From CAVRZR01 sp964354215 (lineage in GTDB: Bacteria; Actinomycetota; Coriobacteriia; Anaerosomatales; CAVRZR01), in assembly GCA_964354215.1 (NCBI GenBank), contig CAYGYT010000024.1, forward strand, positions 1 through 29,833: 29,833 nucleotides of DNA, written 5' to 3'. Under the pieces are notes generated by a model. It had not been told where the DNA came from. It was given only the letters and a program-made list of their open reading frames with translations, and searched no databases. Positions 1 through 6,860 of this stretch are shown here, in pieces. Both the position numbers and the translations under genes were made by a program. Each line of letters begins with the position of its first letter. Positions within the stretch are counted from its first letter, which is position 1.

Positions 1-1032
1 GGCCTCGTTGACAGCCGAAAGAGCCGTCGCGGCAGCGGCGGGGGTGATGACGGCGGCGACCTCTTCCATAGCGTCTGCGGCATCGCAGTTCAACTCGAGG
101 TCGCCGAGGTTCTGGGACAGAACCAAGCAATCGCGCAGCCAACTCTCGGCGACGTTCAGCACTTCGGAGATGCCGTCACGCTCGCGAGCTGTGAGCTCGC
201 GCTTGTGCCGATCCTCGAGCGACTTCGCCGACGTGCCGAGGAACTCCTCGCGCTCGAGCGTTTCGGCCTGCTGGGCCGCCTTCACGTCGTCGAGCGGAGC
301 GCGCACCGCAGCGAGCAGCTCGCGCGCGGCGTCGAGCACGTCGAGGTCGTCCATCACGACGAGATCCTTCAGCTCGCGCAGTATCACCGAGCGCGCGGCT
401 CTGCGCGACGGCGACTCCAGGAAGTCGCGGGCTCGACTGAGCACTCCCCCCGCGGCCGCGAGGGCCGCGAGGGCCTCAGCGCGCTCCGCGCCCGTCTGCT
501 CGCCGAGCAGGCGGGCCGCGAACTCCGGTGGCAGCCTGCGGAACCGAACGATCTGGCAGCGCGAGGCGATCGTGGGCGGCACCGCGTCGAGCGAGTGCGC
601 GAGCAGCACGAGCACGACGTCTGCCGGTGGTTCCTCGAGCGTCTTGAGGAACGCGTTCGCCGAGGCGTCGTTGAACACGTCGGCGTCCTCAACGACGTAG
701 ACCTTGAAGGGACCCTCGATGGGCGCGAGGTTCGTGTCGTGGATGATTTCGCGAACCTGCGGGACCAGGTACGTCGCCGCACCTTCCGGGGAGACGATGT
801 GGACATCCGGGTGAAAGCCCCGCTTGATTCGGTAGCACGTCGGGCACGCACCGCAGCCCGCGTCATCGCAGAAGAGCGCACACGCAAAGGCGCGGGCCGC
901 GGACTTCTTGCCCGACCCCGGCGGACCGACGAACAGGTACGCGTGCGAGACGCGCCCAGCAGCTGCCGTCGTCCTCAGAAAGTCGGCCGCCTTGCTCTGG
1001 CCGACGAGATCGTCCCACACGCACCGGGTCAT
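1..1032 (-). CDS. holB: DNA polymerase III delta' subunit (partial, 3' end outside window)
   Basis: Clamp-loader subunit that helps load the sliding clamp during replication. The frame is open from an ATG at 1032 to the window edge, giving 344 visible codons with no stop, so the C-terminus is missing. An AAA+ Walker A (GPPGSGKK, residues 36-43) is followed by a zinc-binding Cys cluster (C55, C60, C63, C66), as in DnaX/HolB proteins. The segments FKVYVVEDADVFN and ANAFLKTLEEPP are the usual Walker B and downstream helix of delta'. SRC (sensor 1 region) follows in ASRCQIVRF. It starts 8 bp after the tmk stop, so the two are very likely co-transcribed. The tmk-holB order is common in actinobacteria and other Gram-positives. 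A gamma/tau subunit is less likely because the position next to tmk is typical of holB. Confidence 0.9.
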   Translation of the reverse strand, partial: MTRCVWDDLVGQSKAADFLRTTAAAGRVSHAYLFVGPPGSGKKSAARAFACALFCDDAGCGACPTCYRIKRGFHPDVHIVSPEGAATYLVPQVREIIHDTNLAPIEGPFKVYVVEDADVFNDASANAFLKTLEEPPADVVLVLLAHSLDAVPPTIASRCQIVRFRRLPPEFAARLLGEQTGAERAEALAALAAAGGVLSRARDFLESPSRRAARSVILRELKDLVVMDDLDVLDAARELLAAVRAPLDDVKAAQQAETLEREEFLGTSAKSLEDRHKRELTARERDGISEVLNVAESWLRDCLVLSQNLGDLELNCDAADAMEEVAAVITPAAAATALSAVNEA

Positions 1033-1040
1033 AGTGGCGG

Positions 1041-1709
1041 TCAGTGTAGCACCCCCCGAAGCAGACCCGAGCCCCGGACCGTCCCGAGGATGCGCTCCGC
1101 GACCGCTTCGGCCGAGCCCTCCCCGGAGACGACGACGACTCGCTCCGGCTCGGCGCGCGCGACCGCGAGGAAGCCCTCGCGGACACGCTCGTGAAACGCG
1201 AGCTCCTCCGACTCCAGGCGGTCCGCGGTTCCGCTCGCGTCACACGCCCGCTCGAGCGCGTGCTGCGAATCGATGTCGATGACGATCGTGAGGTCGGGAC
1301 TCATGCCACCGGTTGCAGCATCGTTCAGCTGCGAGACCACAGCGAGGGAGAGTCCGCGGGCGTATCCCTGATAGGCCGTGGTGGAGTCGAAGAAGCGATC
1401 GCACAGCACCACTTCGCCGGCTTCGAGCGCGGGTGTGATGACTTCGGCCACGAGCTGCGCGCGGCTCGCCTCGTAGAGCAGGAGTTCGGCGCGTGCGTCG
1501 AGCTCGGAGTACTTCGGATCGAGCAGGATCGAGCGGATGGCCTCCCCAACCGACGTGCCGCCCGGCTCTCGCACCACGCGGATCGGCACGCCGGCAGCCG
1601 CAAGACGCTCGGCCAGCGCCTGGAGCTGGGTCGACTTGCCCGAGCCCTCGACGCCTTCGAACGTGATGAAGACACCGCGAGCGGCCGTATCGGTCCTATC
1701 GGCCTTCAT
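1041..1709 (-). CDS. tmk: dTMP kinase (thymidylate kinase)
   Basis: Phosphorylates dTMP to dTDP with ATP in dTTP synthesis, in the cytosol. The protein has 222 residues, a normal length. It has the family P-loop FEGVEGSGKST (residues 17-27), the REPGGT motif, the DRF motif with STTAYQGYARG after it, and a lid region around TADRLESE. The ATG at 1709 follows GGGAGG with a 6-nt spacer. The start lies inside the end of the fumarase beta gene (14-bp overlap), and holB begins 8 bp downstream. This suggests translational coupling across the fumarase, tmk and holB run. Confidence 0.95.
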   Translation of the reverse strand: MKADRTDTAARGVFITFEGVEGSGKSTQLQALAERLAAAGVPIRVVREPGGTSVGEAIRSILLDPKYSELDARAELLLYEASRAQLVAEVITPALEAGEVVLCDRFFDSTTAYQGYARGLSLAVVSQLNDAATGGMSPDLTIVIDIDSQHALERACDASGTADRLESEELAFHERVREGFLAVARAEPERVVVVSGEGSAEAVAERILGTVRGSGLLRGVLH

Positions 1710-2316
1710 CGACTGCCTCCCTCTGCCATGCCGTTCGAGCGTCCGCGTACAGGTCGGTGCCGAGCGTGTCGATCCCGACGAACGCGGGGAAGCGCTCGAG
1801 CGTCAGTTCCACGAGCGCCTCGGTGCCAAGGTCGCTCCAGGCGATCGGCTTCGAGCCGGTGACATGCGAGCCGAGGAACGCCGCGGCGCCACCAACAGCG
1901 GCGAAGTAGACAGCACTGTGCTCCGCGCACGCGAGCCGCACCGCTTCCGAACGGCCGCCCTTCCCGATCGTCGCGACGATGCCTGCAGCGAGCAGTCTCG
2001 GCGTTGCCGCATCCATGCGCTTGGCCGTGGTCGGACCCACGCTTCCGGCAGGTCGCGCGGGTGTCGCAGGCGTTGGTCCCGCGTAGAAGAGCACGTGGCC
2101 CTCAAGCCCGAACGGCAGCTCGCCGGTCGCGTCGAGCTCGGCAAGCAGGCGTTCGTGCGTGGCGTCTCGGGCCGCAAAGACAGGTCCGGTCAGGAGAACC
2201 TCGTCTCCCGCGCGAAGGTGCGCCAGGTCGCTGTGCGACGGCGGCAGCGCGATCTCGACGGGACCAGGCCCGGCCGCCCCTGGAACTCTGTCCGATCTTG
2301 TTGTCCGCTCAGGCAC
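1696..2316 (-). CDS. Class I fumarate hydratase, beta (C-terminal) subunit
   Basis: Beta subunit of the two-subunit iron-sulfur fumarase/tartrate-dehydratase family, which reversibly hydrates fumarate to malate. Diagnostic segments are ARDATHERL, FYAGPTPA, GSVGPTTAKRMD and IGKGGRS, followed by the AAVGGAAAFLGSHV region. The start chosen is the GTG at 2316, because a perfect AGGAGG lies 6 nt upstream. A TTG at 2331 would place the start before that ribosome-binding site. This gives 206 residues. The gene overlaps the end of the MFS gene by 8 bp and the start of tmk by 14 bp. Its alpha partner is at 3853-4698, separated from it by the transporter gene, which is unusual. L-tartrate dehydratase is an alternative, but the adjacent malate dehydrogenase favours fumarase. 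Confidence 0.87.
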   Translation of the reverse strand: MPERTTRSDRVPGAAGPGPVEIALPPSHSDLAHLRAGDEVLLTGPVFAARDATHERLLAELDATGELPFGLEGHVLFYAGPTPATPARPAGSVGPTTAKRMDAATPRLLAAGIVATIGKGGRSEAVRLACAEHSAVYFAAVGGAAAFLGSHVTGSKPIAWSDLGTEALVELTLERFPAFVGIDTLGTDLYADARTAWQREAVDEGR

Positions 2317-3856
2317 CGGGTGCCTCCTCAACGCATCGTCGCCACGAGAGCGTTCGGAATCCGTAGACGGCGGCTCCGATCACGATAGCCGACGCGAGCC
2401 ACAGCGTGATTCTGGGCGCCCAGAGCGCGACGTCCCCCGGCGGCACGCCGCGCGCAAGAGCGATATTGCGGATGGCAAGTGCGACAAGGTCGTTCAGAGG
2501 CGCCATCACCAGAAGCGAGATGAGCAACGCCACCCTGATGACCGATTCGAGCGCCGTGAACACGCGGCCGCGGATCTCATCGGCAGTGGTTCGGGCGATG
2601 TAGGTGTTACCCGCGACGGTCACCACCGCGATGCACGCACCGGCCACTACAGCAACCAACGCCACACCTAGGTAGCGTGTCGTCACCGAGAACAGCAGCA
2701 TCGCGCCGCCGAACGTCGCCACGCTGCCAACGAAGAGCAGCTGGAGAGACAACCGGTGCGCGAGGCGCGGCACCGTCACCGCGGCGGAAGCCATGCCGAG
2801 CGCGAGGAACACGAGGAAGAACGTCTGAGGTGTCGCGGTCAGCGCTCGGAGTGCGGGGATCTGTCCGAGAATCGGGATCGTGCCCGTGAGGCTCGTCTGG
2901 ATGTAGACGAGACCGACGGTGACAAGCGCTCCGCCGCCGAGGATCGCGAGGAAGATCGTCGTGAGCAGCCCGCGCAGCTCCTTGTGCCCGCGCAGGAATA
3001 CGAAGGACTCGCGGACGTCCTTGCCCACGAGCGAGACATCGAACGCGCCGCCGTCCTCGATGGCCGGCTTCGCAGCGATCTTGATGCCCGAGATCACAAT
3101 CGCCGAGACCACGAACGTGAGGCTGTCTAGGAAGACGCCCGCCCTCGGCCCGAGCAGGGCGGGCGCGAACAGGCCCACGAGCCGCGAGACACCGATGAGG
3201 TTGGAGTCGAGTACGAGACGCACGATCCGCTCGAAAGCCGCCAGAATGGCGGCCGACGCACTGAGGCCGATGAGCATGCTCGCCTGCTGCGTCGTGTACG
3301 AGAGGCCGTTCGCCTCGGCGAGCTCGTCCTCGTCGACGAGGTACGGGATGAGGGCGTTCTTCGCGGGCACGAAGAACAGCGACGCCGTCTCCATGAGAAA
3401 CACGATGAGGTAGATGGCCGCGAGGCTGTTGGTGAACATGAGGCCGAGAGCCAGAACGGCGCGGGTGAGGTCGGTGACGATCATCACCTTGCGGCGGTCG
3501 AATCGGTCGACGAACACGCCGGTCACCGAGGAGAGGAAGAGCGCCGGGAGGATCTTGGCGATCAGGATGCCGGCCACGGCGAACGACGAACCGCCCGAGA
3601 GCGAGTTCACGAGGGGTATCAGAAGGCCAATGACGAGCCAGTCGCCGAGGCCGCTCACGAACTGGGAGATCCAGAGCCGCCGGAAGCGCGGGTTGCGCAG
3701 CAGGCGCCGGTACGTCTTGCCCTGCGCCGACGGTTCGAGCGTCACGGCGCCCTCAACGCTCGCGCCGTTGCAGGGCGTCTCGATCCGGACCGGTTGGGGC
3801 GGAGTCTCGTCGTGCACGCGATCGTCACTCGCCCCAGTGGGGTTATCGCTCGTCAC
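2309..3856 (-). CDS. MFS transporter (MFS_3/enterobactin-exporter-like), substrate unknown
   Basis: Predicted inner-membrane major facilitator with about 515 residues. A polar N-terminal tail of about 55 residues precedes the first hydrophobic helix (around 62-85). The loop 2-3 signature GVFVDRFDRRKVMIVTDLTR is at about 113-132. About twelve hydrophobic segments follow, with a related loop in the second half (YIARTTADEIRGRVF). This type of MFS is often annotated as an effluxer or macrolide exporter-like protein. Nothing here defines the substrate, though the position between fumarase subunits makes a dicarboxylate conceivable. The GTG start at 3856 forms a 4-bp GTGA overlap with the fumarase alpha stop, and the 3' end overlaps the fumarase beta start by 8 bp. 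The three genes are therefore translationally coupled. Confidence 0.85.
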   Translation of the reverse strand: MTSDNPTGASDDRVHDETPPQPVRIETPCNGASVEGAVTLEPSAQGKTYRRLLRNPRFRRLWISQFVSGLGDWLVIGLLIPLVNSLSGGSSFAVAGILIAKILPALFLSSVTGVFVDRFDRRKVMIVTDLTRAVLALGLMFTNSLAAIYLIVFLMETASLFFVPAKNALIPYLVDEDELAEANGLSYTTQQASMLIGLSASAAILAAFERIVRLVLDSNLIGVSRLVGLFAPALLGPRAGVFLDSLTFVVSAIVISGIKIAAKPAIEDGGAFDVSLVGKDVRESFVFLRGHKELRGLLTTIFLAILGGGALVTVGLVYIQTSLTGTIPILGQIPALRALTATPQTFFLVFLALGMASAAVTVPRLAHRLSLQLLFVGSVATFGGAMLLFSVTTRYLGVALVAVVAGACIAVVTVAGNTYIARTTADEIRGRVFTALESVIRVALLISLLVMAPLNDLVALAIRNIALARGVPPGDVALWAPRITLWLASAIVIGAAVYGFRTLSWRRCVEEAPGA

Positions 3857-4698
3857 GCGCCCGCAACCTCGACCGTGACGGAACGCATCGAGTTGCAGCC
3901 GACATTCACGGCGACCGGCAGCGCGGCGATGTGGCACGGTGCCGAGAGGATGCGCACGCCCAGCGCCGTGGTGTCGCCGCCCAGTCCGCCCGGACCGATG
4001 CCGGTCGCGTTGATCGCCGCGAGCAGCTTCATCTCCGCCTCCGCGACGCGCGAGTCTGAGGTGGTGGCGTCCAGCGGCACCAACAGAGCGCGTTTGGCGA
4101 GCGAAGCGACCTTGTCGAAGGTACTGCCGACCCCGACGCCCACGATGACCGGCGGGCACGCGCTCGTCGCGGTGGCCTCGACCGTGTCGAGCACGAACGC
4201 ACGGATGCCGTTCCAGCCGTCCGCGGGTGCGAGCATCGCGACACGCGAAGCGTTGTCCGAGCCTCCGCCCTTCAACATGATGTGCACGGTCGCGCCCGCG
4301 CCAGACCGTTGCGCGAGATCGACGAACGCCGGTATGTTGTCGCCGCTGTTGGTGCGGTCGAGGAGAGCGTCGCGCACGAGGCTCATGCGCAGGCTCGCCG
4401 AGGCATACGCGTCGCACACGGCATCGTCGACCGCCCGCTGCAGGTCGCCCGAGAGGCACTCCTCTGTGCCGAGCTCGACTCTGACCCACACCGTCCCGGT
4501 GTCCTGGCAGAGTGGGGCGCGGTCGGTCGCGGCGATGCGGGCGTTCTCAAGGAGCTGCGAGAGCACCGCTCTTCCGCGCGAGGAGCGCTCGCCGGATATA
4601 GCGCTCTGGAGGGCGGCGAGGACGTCGGGCCGGAGTTCCACCGCAGCGCGGGGGATGGCCTCGCGCACCGCCTCGCCGATCTGTGCGGCAGTGATCAC
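3853..4698 (-). CDS. Class I fumarate hydratase, alpha (N-terminal) subunit
   Basis: Carries the [4Fe-4S] catalytic cluster of the two-subunit fumarase. The protein has 281 residues, the expected length. Three cysteines sit where cluster ligands are expected: C64 in APLCQDTGT, C181 in SACPPVIVGVGVG, and C268 in NVGCNSMR. Other family segments are HIMLKGGGSDN and IGPGGLGGDTTALG. The GTG at 4698 was chosen because it gives the standard N-terminus (ITAAQIGEAVREA) and overlaps the malate dehydrogenase gap with almost no spacing. It lies 2 bp after the mdh stop. It overlaps the MFS start by 4 bp. The oxygen-labile cluster suits an anaerobe. Confidence 0.9.
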   Translation of the reverse strand: MITAAQIGEAVREAIPRAAVELRPDVLAALQSAISGERSSRGRAVLSQLLENARIAATDRAPLCQDTGTVWVRVELGTEECLSGDLQRAVDDAVCDAYASASLRMSLVRDALLDRTNSGDNIPAFVDLAQRSGAGATVHIMLKGGGSDNASRVAMLAPADGWNGIRAFVLDTVEATATSACPPVIVGVGVGSTFDKVASLAKRALLVPLDATTSDSRVAEAEMKLLAAINATGIGPGGLGGDTTALGVRILSAPCHIAALPVAVNVGCNSMRSVTVEVAGA

Positions 4699-4700
4699 GC

Positions 4701-5636
4701 CTACGCCCGCAACGCAAGCCCGTCGAGCGCCTCGGCGACCGTTGCCGCCGATGACCGCAGAGCTGCGCATTCCTCTTCGGAGAGGGGCAACTCGGGCACA
4801 CACCGGACTCCGGATCGATCGAGCGTCGCGGGCACTGAGAGGTAGACATCGTGTATGCCGTACGCACCTGACAGGAGCACGCAGCTCGACATGGTCTCGC
4901 CGGTGTCGCCGAGAATAGCGCGCGCCATGCGCACGACGGAGGCGGCCGGAGCGTAGTACGCCGAGCCGCTCTTCAGGAGCGCCACGACCTCGGCGCCACC
5001 GCTGATCGTGCGTTCGACGAGCGCAGCGACACGGGCAGAGTCGAGCACGTCGGTGAGGGGGCGCCCGTCGACCGCCGAGTGAGCCGGAAGTGGCACCATC
5101 GCGTCGCCGTGGGCCCCGACGACCACCGCGTCGATGGCGTCGATCGACGCGCCGGTCTCCTCGGCGATGGCGAAGGCGAAGCGCGCTGAATCGAGCACAC
5201 CGCCCATGCCGATGACCCGCGAGGCGGGCAGACCGGAGACCTTCCAGGCGAGGTAGGTCATGACGTCGAGGGGATTCGTGACGCAGAGCAGCACGGCTTC
5301 GGGCGAGGCAGCTACGACGAGCGCGACGACCGAGCGCACGATCTCCGAGTTGAGCGCGAGCAGGTCGTCTCGGCTCATGCCGGGCTTCCGCGGCAGGCCG
5401 GCCGTGAGGATCACGAGATCCGAACCGGCCGTGTCGGCGTAGTCGTTCGTGCCGAGGATCTCAGGCCCGAAGTGCTCCACCGAGCGCGCGTGCGCCATGT
5501 CGAGCGCCTTGCCCTGGGGCAAGCCTTCCACGACGTCGATGAGCACGACGTCGGCGACCTCGTGCATGAGCAGCAGGAACGCCGCCGTCGCGCCGACGTG
5601 GCCGGCGCCGACGACGGTCACCTTGGGATACGACAT
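4701..5636 (-). CDS. mdh: Malate dehydrogenase (NAD-dependent, LDH-like type)
   Basis: Interconverts malate and oxaloacetate with NAD(H). The protein has 311 residues. The Rossmann motif is VVGAGHVGATAA (10-15 core). The substrate loop reads AGLPRKPGMSR, with Arg (R83) where lactate dehydrogenases have Gln, so malate is the predicted substrate. The catalytic His is in VVVGAHGDAM (H176), and the Asp/Arg pair is in VLDSARF (D149, R152). The ATG at 5636 has GAGAGG 5 nt upstream. A TTG at 5666 is possible but lacks a comparable site. The fumarase alpha gene starts 2 bp after the stop, which makes an oxaloacetate-malate-fumarate module. Confidence 0.93.
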   Translation of the reverse strand: MSYPKVTVVGAGHVGATAAFLLLMHEVADVVLIDVVEGLPQGKALDMAHARSVEHFGPEILGTNDYADTAGSDLVILTAGLPRKPGMSRDDLLALNSEIVRSVVALVVAASPEAVLLCVTNPLDVMTYLAWKVSGLPASRVIGMGGVLDSARFAFAIAEETGASIDAIDAVVVGAHGDAMVPLPAHSAVDGRPLTDVLDSARVAALVERTISGGAEVVALLKSGSAYYAPAASVVRMARAILGDTGETMSSCVLLSGAYGIHDVYLSVPATLDRSGVRCVPELPLSEEECAALRSSAATVAEALDGLALRA

Positions 5637-5829
5637 GCACGCCTCTCTCGAGGTGTTCGACGACAAGGCCCCTCACGCCGCGGAGCGCGACGACCACGCG
5701 AATTCTACCATGCACGCGGCCCGCCGAAGGTGGCCCCGGAGGTCGTGCCGGAGGTGGTGGGGAGGGTGGCGCCGGAGGTGGTGCGGAAGCGTTCGCCGGG
5801 GGTGCGCAGCGCGTGCGCGGGACCGAGCC

Positions 5830-5846
5830 GGGGCCTGTCCGGCCCC
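5830..5846. terminator. GC-rich hairpin at the end of the nitrilase-fold gene
   Basis: A perfect 6-bp stem (GGGGCC and GGCCCC) with a 5-nt loop sits on the stop codon of the gene ending at 5846. There is no clear T-tract, so it may be a weak or factor-assisted terminator. The remaining space up to mdh (5637-5829) holds degenerate copies of a GCCGGAGGTGGTG-like motif and a possible minus-strand -10 (TAGAAT, 5707-5702) with no good -35. Confidence 0.35.
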
Positions 5847-6541
5847 TACGTCACGTCCGCCGGATAGTCGACCGGAACGCGCGTGCCGCGATGGAGCGCG
5901 AACCGCTGCGCGAGGATTGGGACAAGCTCGGGAACCGGGTCGCGCGGTCCGGGTTGCGGCACAGGCGTTGACACCTCTACGGTCAGCACTTCATCGCCGC
6001 TCATCGCTTCGGCGGCCATCGCGCCGAGCACGACAACGGCGCTGCCGCCATGCCCGGGCTCGCCGATGTCACCACCGTCCGCCTCGGCGACCACGATCAG
6101 CCCCGAGACAGATTCCGAGAACGCGAGCGCCCGCTCCAACATCGCCTCGGCCTGGAGCTCGGATTCGCTGGCGGGGCGCAGGATGATCGCGTCGGGCACG
6201 GCGACCGCGAGTTCGCGTGCGATGAGCGGATCGATGCACTCGTCGCCGGCGAGTGCGGCGGTCGTGCCGAGGGGCGTGTGGCTGAGCGCGACCCCGCGGG
6301 ATTCCGCGACATCCAGCGCGAGCGGGGATGACCCGACGAGTACGGTCACACCCGGATAGCCGGACGCGAGAGCTTCGGAGTCAGCTATCGCCTGAACGTC
6401 GGCCGAAGACAGCCACGCGGGTTGCGGCAGCACAACGACGTCAGCGCCTTGGGAACACGCGCTTAGTGTGGACCGGAGAAGGGCCTCCGAGTCCTGTGTT
6501 GCCGTCGCGCAACGCGCGTGCTGCACCACCGTGAGCTTCAT
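5846..6541 (-). CDS. Degenerate nitrilase-fold (carbon-nitrogen hydrolase-like) protein, probably non-catalytic
   Basis: The 231-residue protein starts like a nitrilase-superfamily member. MKLTVVQ begins the first strand, QGADVVVLPQ (31-40) matches the first catalytic loop, and ECIDPLIARELA (101-112) matches the nucleophile elbow, followed by PDAIILRPA. In active enzymes the triad is Glu-Lys-Cys. Here the Glu position reads Gln (Q40), and the only Lys in the protein is K2, so the catalytic Lys is absent. The Cys (C102) is kept. This is a match by pattern only, not a database hit. The ATG at 6541 has GAGGGG 7 nt upstream, and that site lies in a CCCC/GGGG hairpin. It lies downstream of the topoisomerase and the 32-bp repeat. 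The function is unknown. Confidence 0.5.
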   Translation of the reverse strand: MKLTVVQHARCATATQDSEALLRSTLSACSQGADVVVLPQPAWLSSADVQAIADSEALASGYPGVTVLVGSSPLALDVAESRGVALSHTPLGTTAALAGDECIDPLIARELAVAVPDAIILRPASESELQAEAMLERALAFSESVSGLIVVAEADGGDIGEPGHGGSAVVVLGAMAAEAMSGDEVLTVEVSTPVPQPGPRDPVPELVPILAQRFALHRGTRVPVDYPADVT

Positions 6542-6590
6542 GGCTCACCCCTCACTCGGGGCCGGGCTTCCCTCAGTTCTTGCCCAGTGG

Positions 6591-6836
6591 CCGCGCTTGT
6601 TTCACGCGGCGCCCGGCTAACGCGGCGCGTGGTCTGCGCGGCGCCCGGCTAACGCGGCGCGTGGTCTGCGCGGCGCCCGGCTGACACGGCGCGTGNNNNN
6701 NNNNNNNNNNNNNNNNNNNNNNNNNNNNNNNNNNNNNNNNNNNNNNNNNNNNNNNNNNNNNNNNNNNNNNNNNNNNNNNNNNNNNNNNNNNNNNNCGGCG
6801 CGTGGTCTGCGCGGCGCCCGGCTGACACGGCGCGTG
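6591..6836. repeat. 32-bp GC-rich tandem repeat interrupted by an assembly gap
   Basis: A 32-bp unit recurs with exact spacing: the CCCGGCT core begins at 6612, 6644 and 6676, and again at 6817 after the gap. The first copy (6591-6622) is degenerate in its left half. Copies end either in CTAACG or in CTGACA. The 41 bp before the gap (6655-6695) are identical to the 41 bp after it (6796-6836). The array occupies the intergenic space between the topoisomerase and the nitrilase-fold gene, and no gene is visible in 6542-6860. Confidence 0.85.
6696..6795. other. Assembly gap (100 N)
   Basis: Exactly 100 undetermined bases, the usual placeholder for a gap of unknown size. It is flanked by identical 41-bp sequences inside the tandem repeat, so the contig ends may simply overlap, or more repeat copies may be missing. 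Confidence 0.95.
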
Positions 6837-6860
6837 CCTCACCAACCGGGACGGGAGGCC

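Noticed and set aside
8..700. Plus-strand open frames along most of the window
   Set aside because: They lie opposite clear minus-strand genes, have biased composition from the GC-rich third positions, and match no family.
2316..4489. A 726-residue fusion of fumarase and MFS in one frame
   Set aside because: The upstream part is fumarase alpha read in a wrong frame. The real MFS starts at the GTG at 3856 and its fumarase neighbours are separate genes.
6591..6836. The 32-bp array as a CRISPR
   Set aside because: The copies are contiguous with no spacers of differing sequence, and no cas gene is present.
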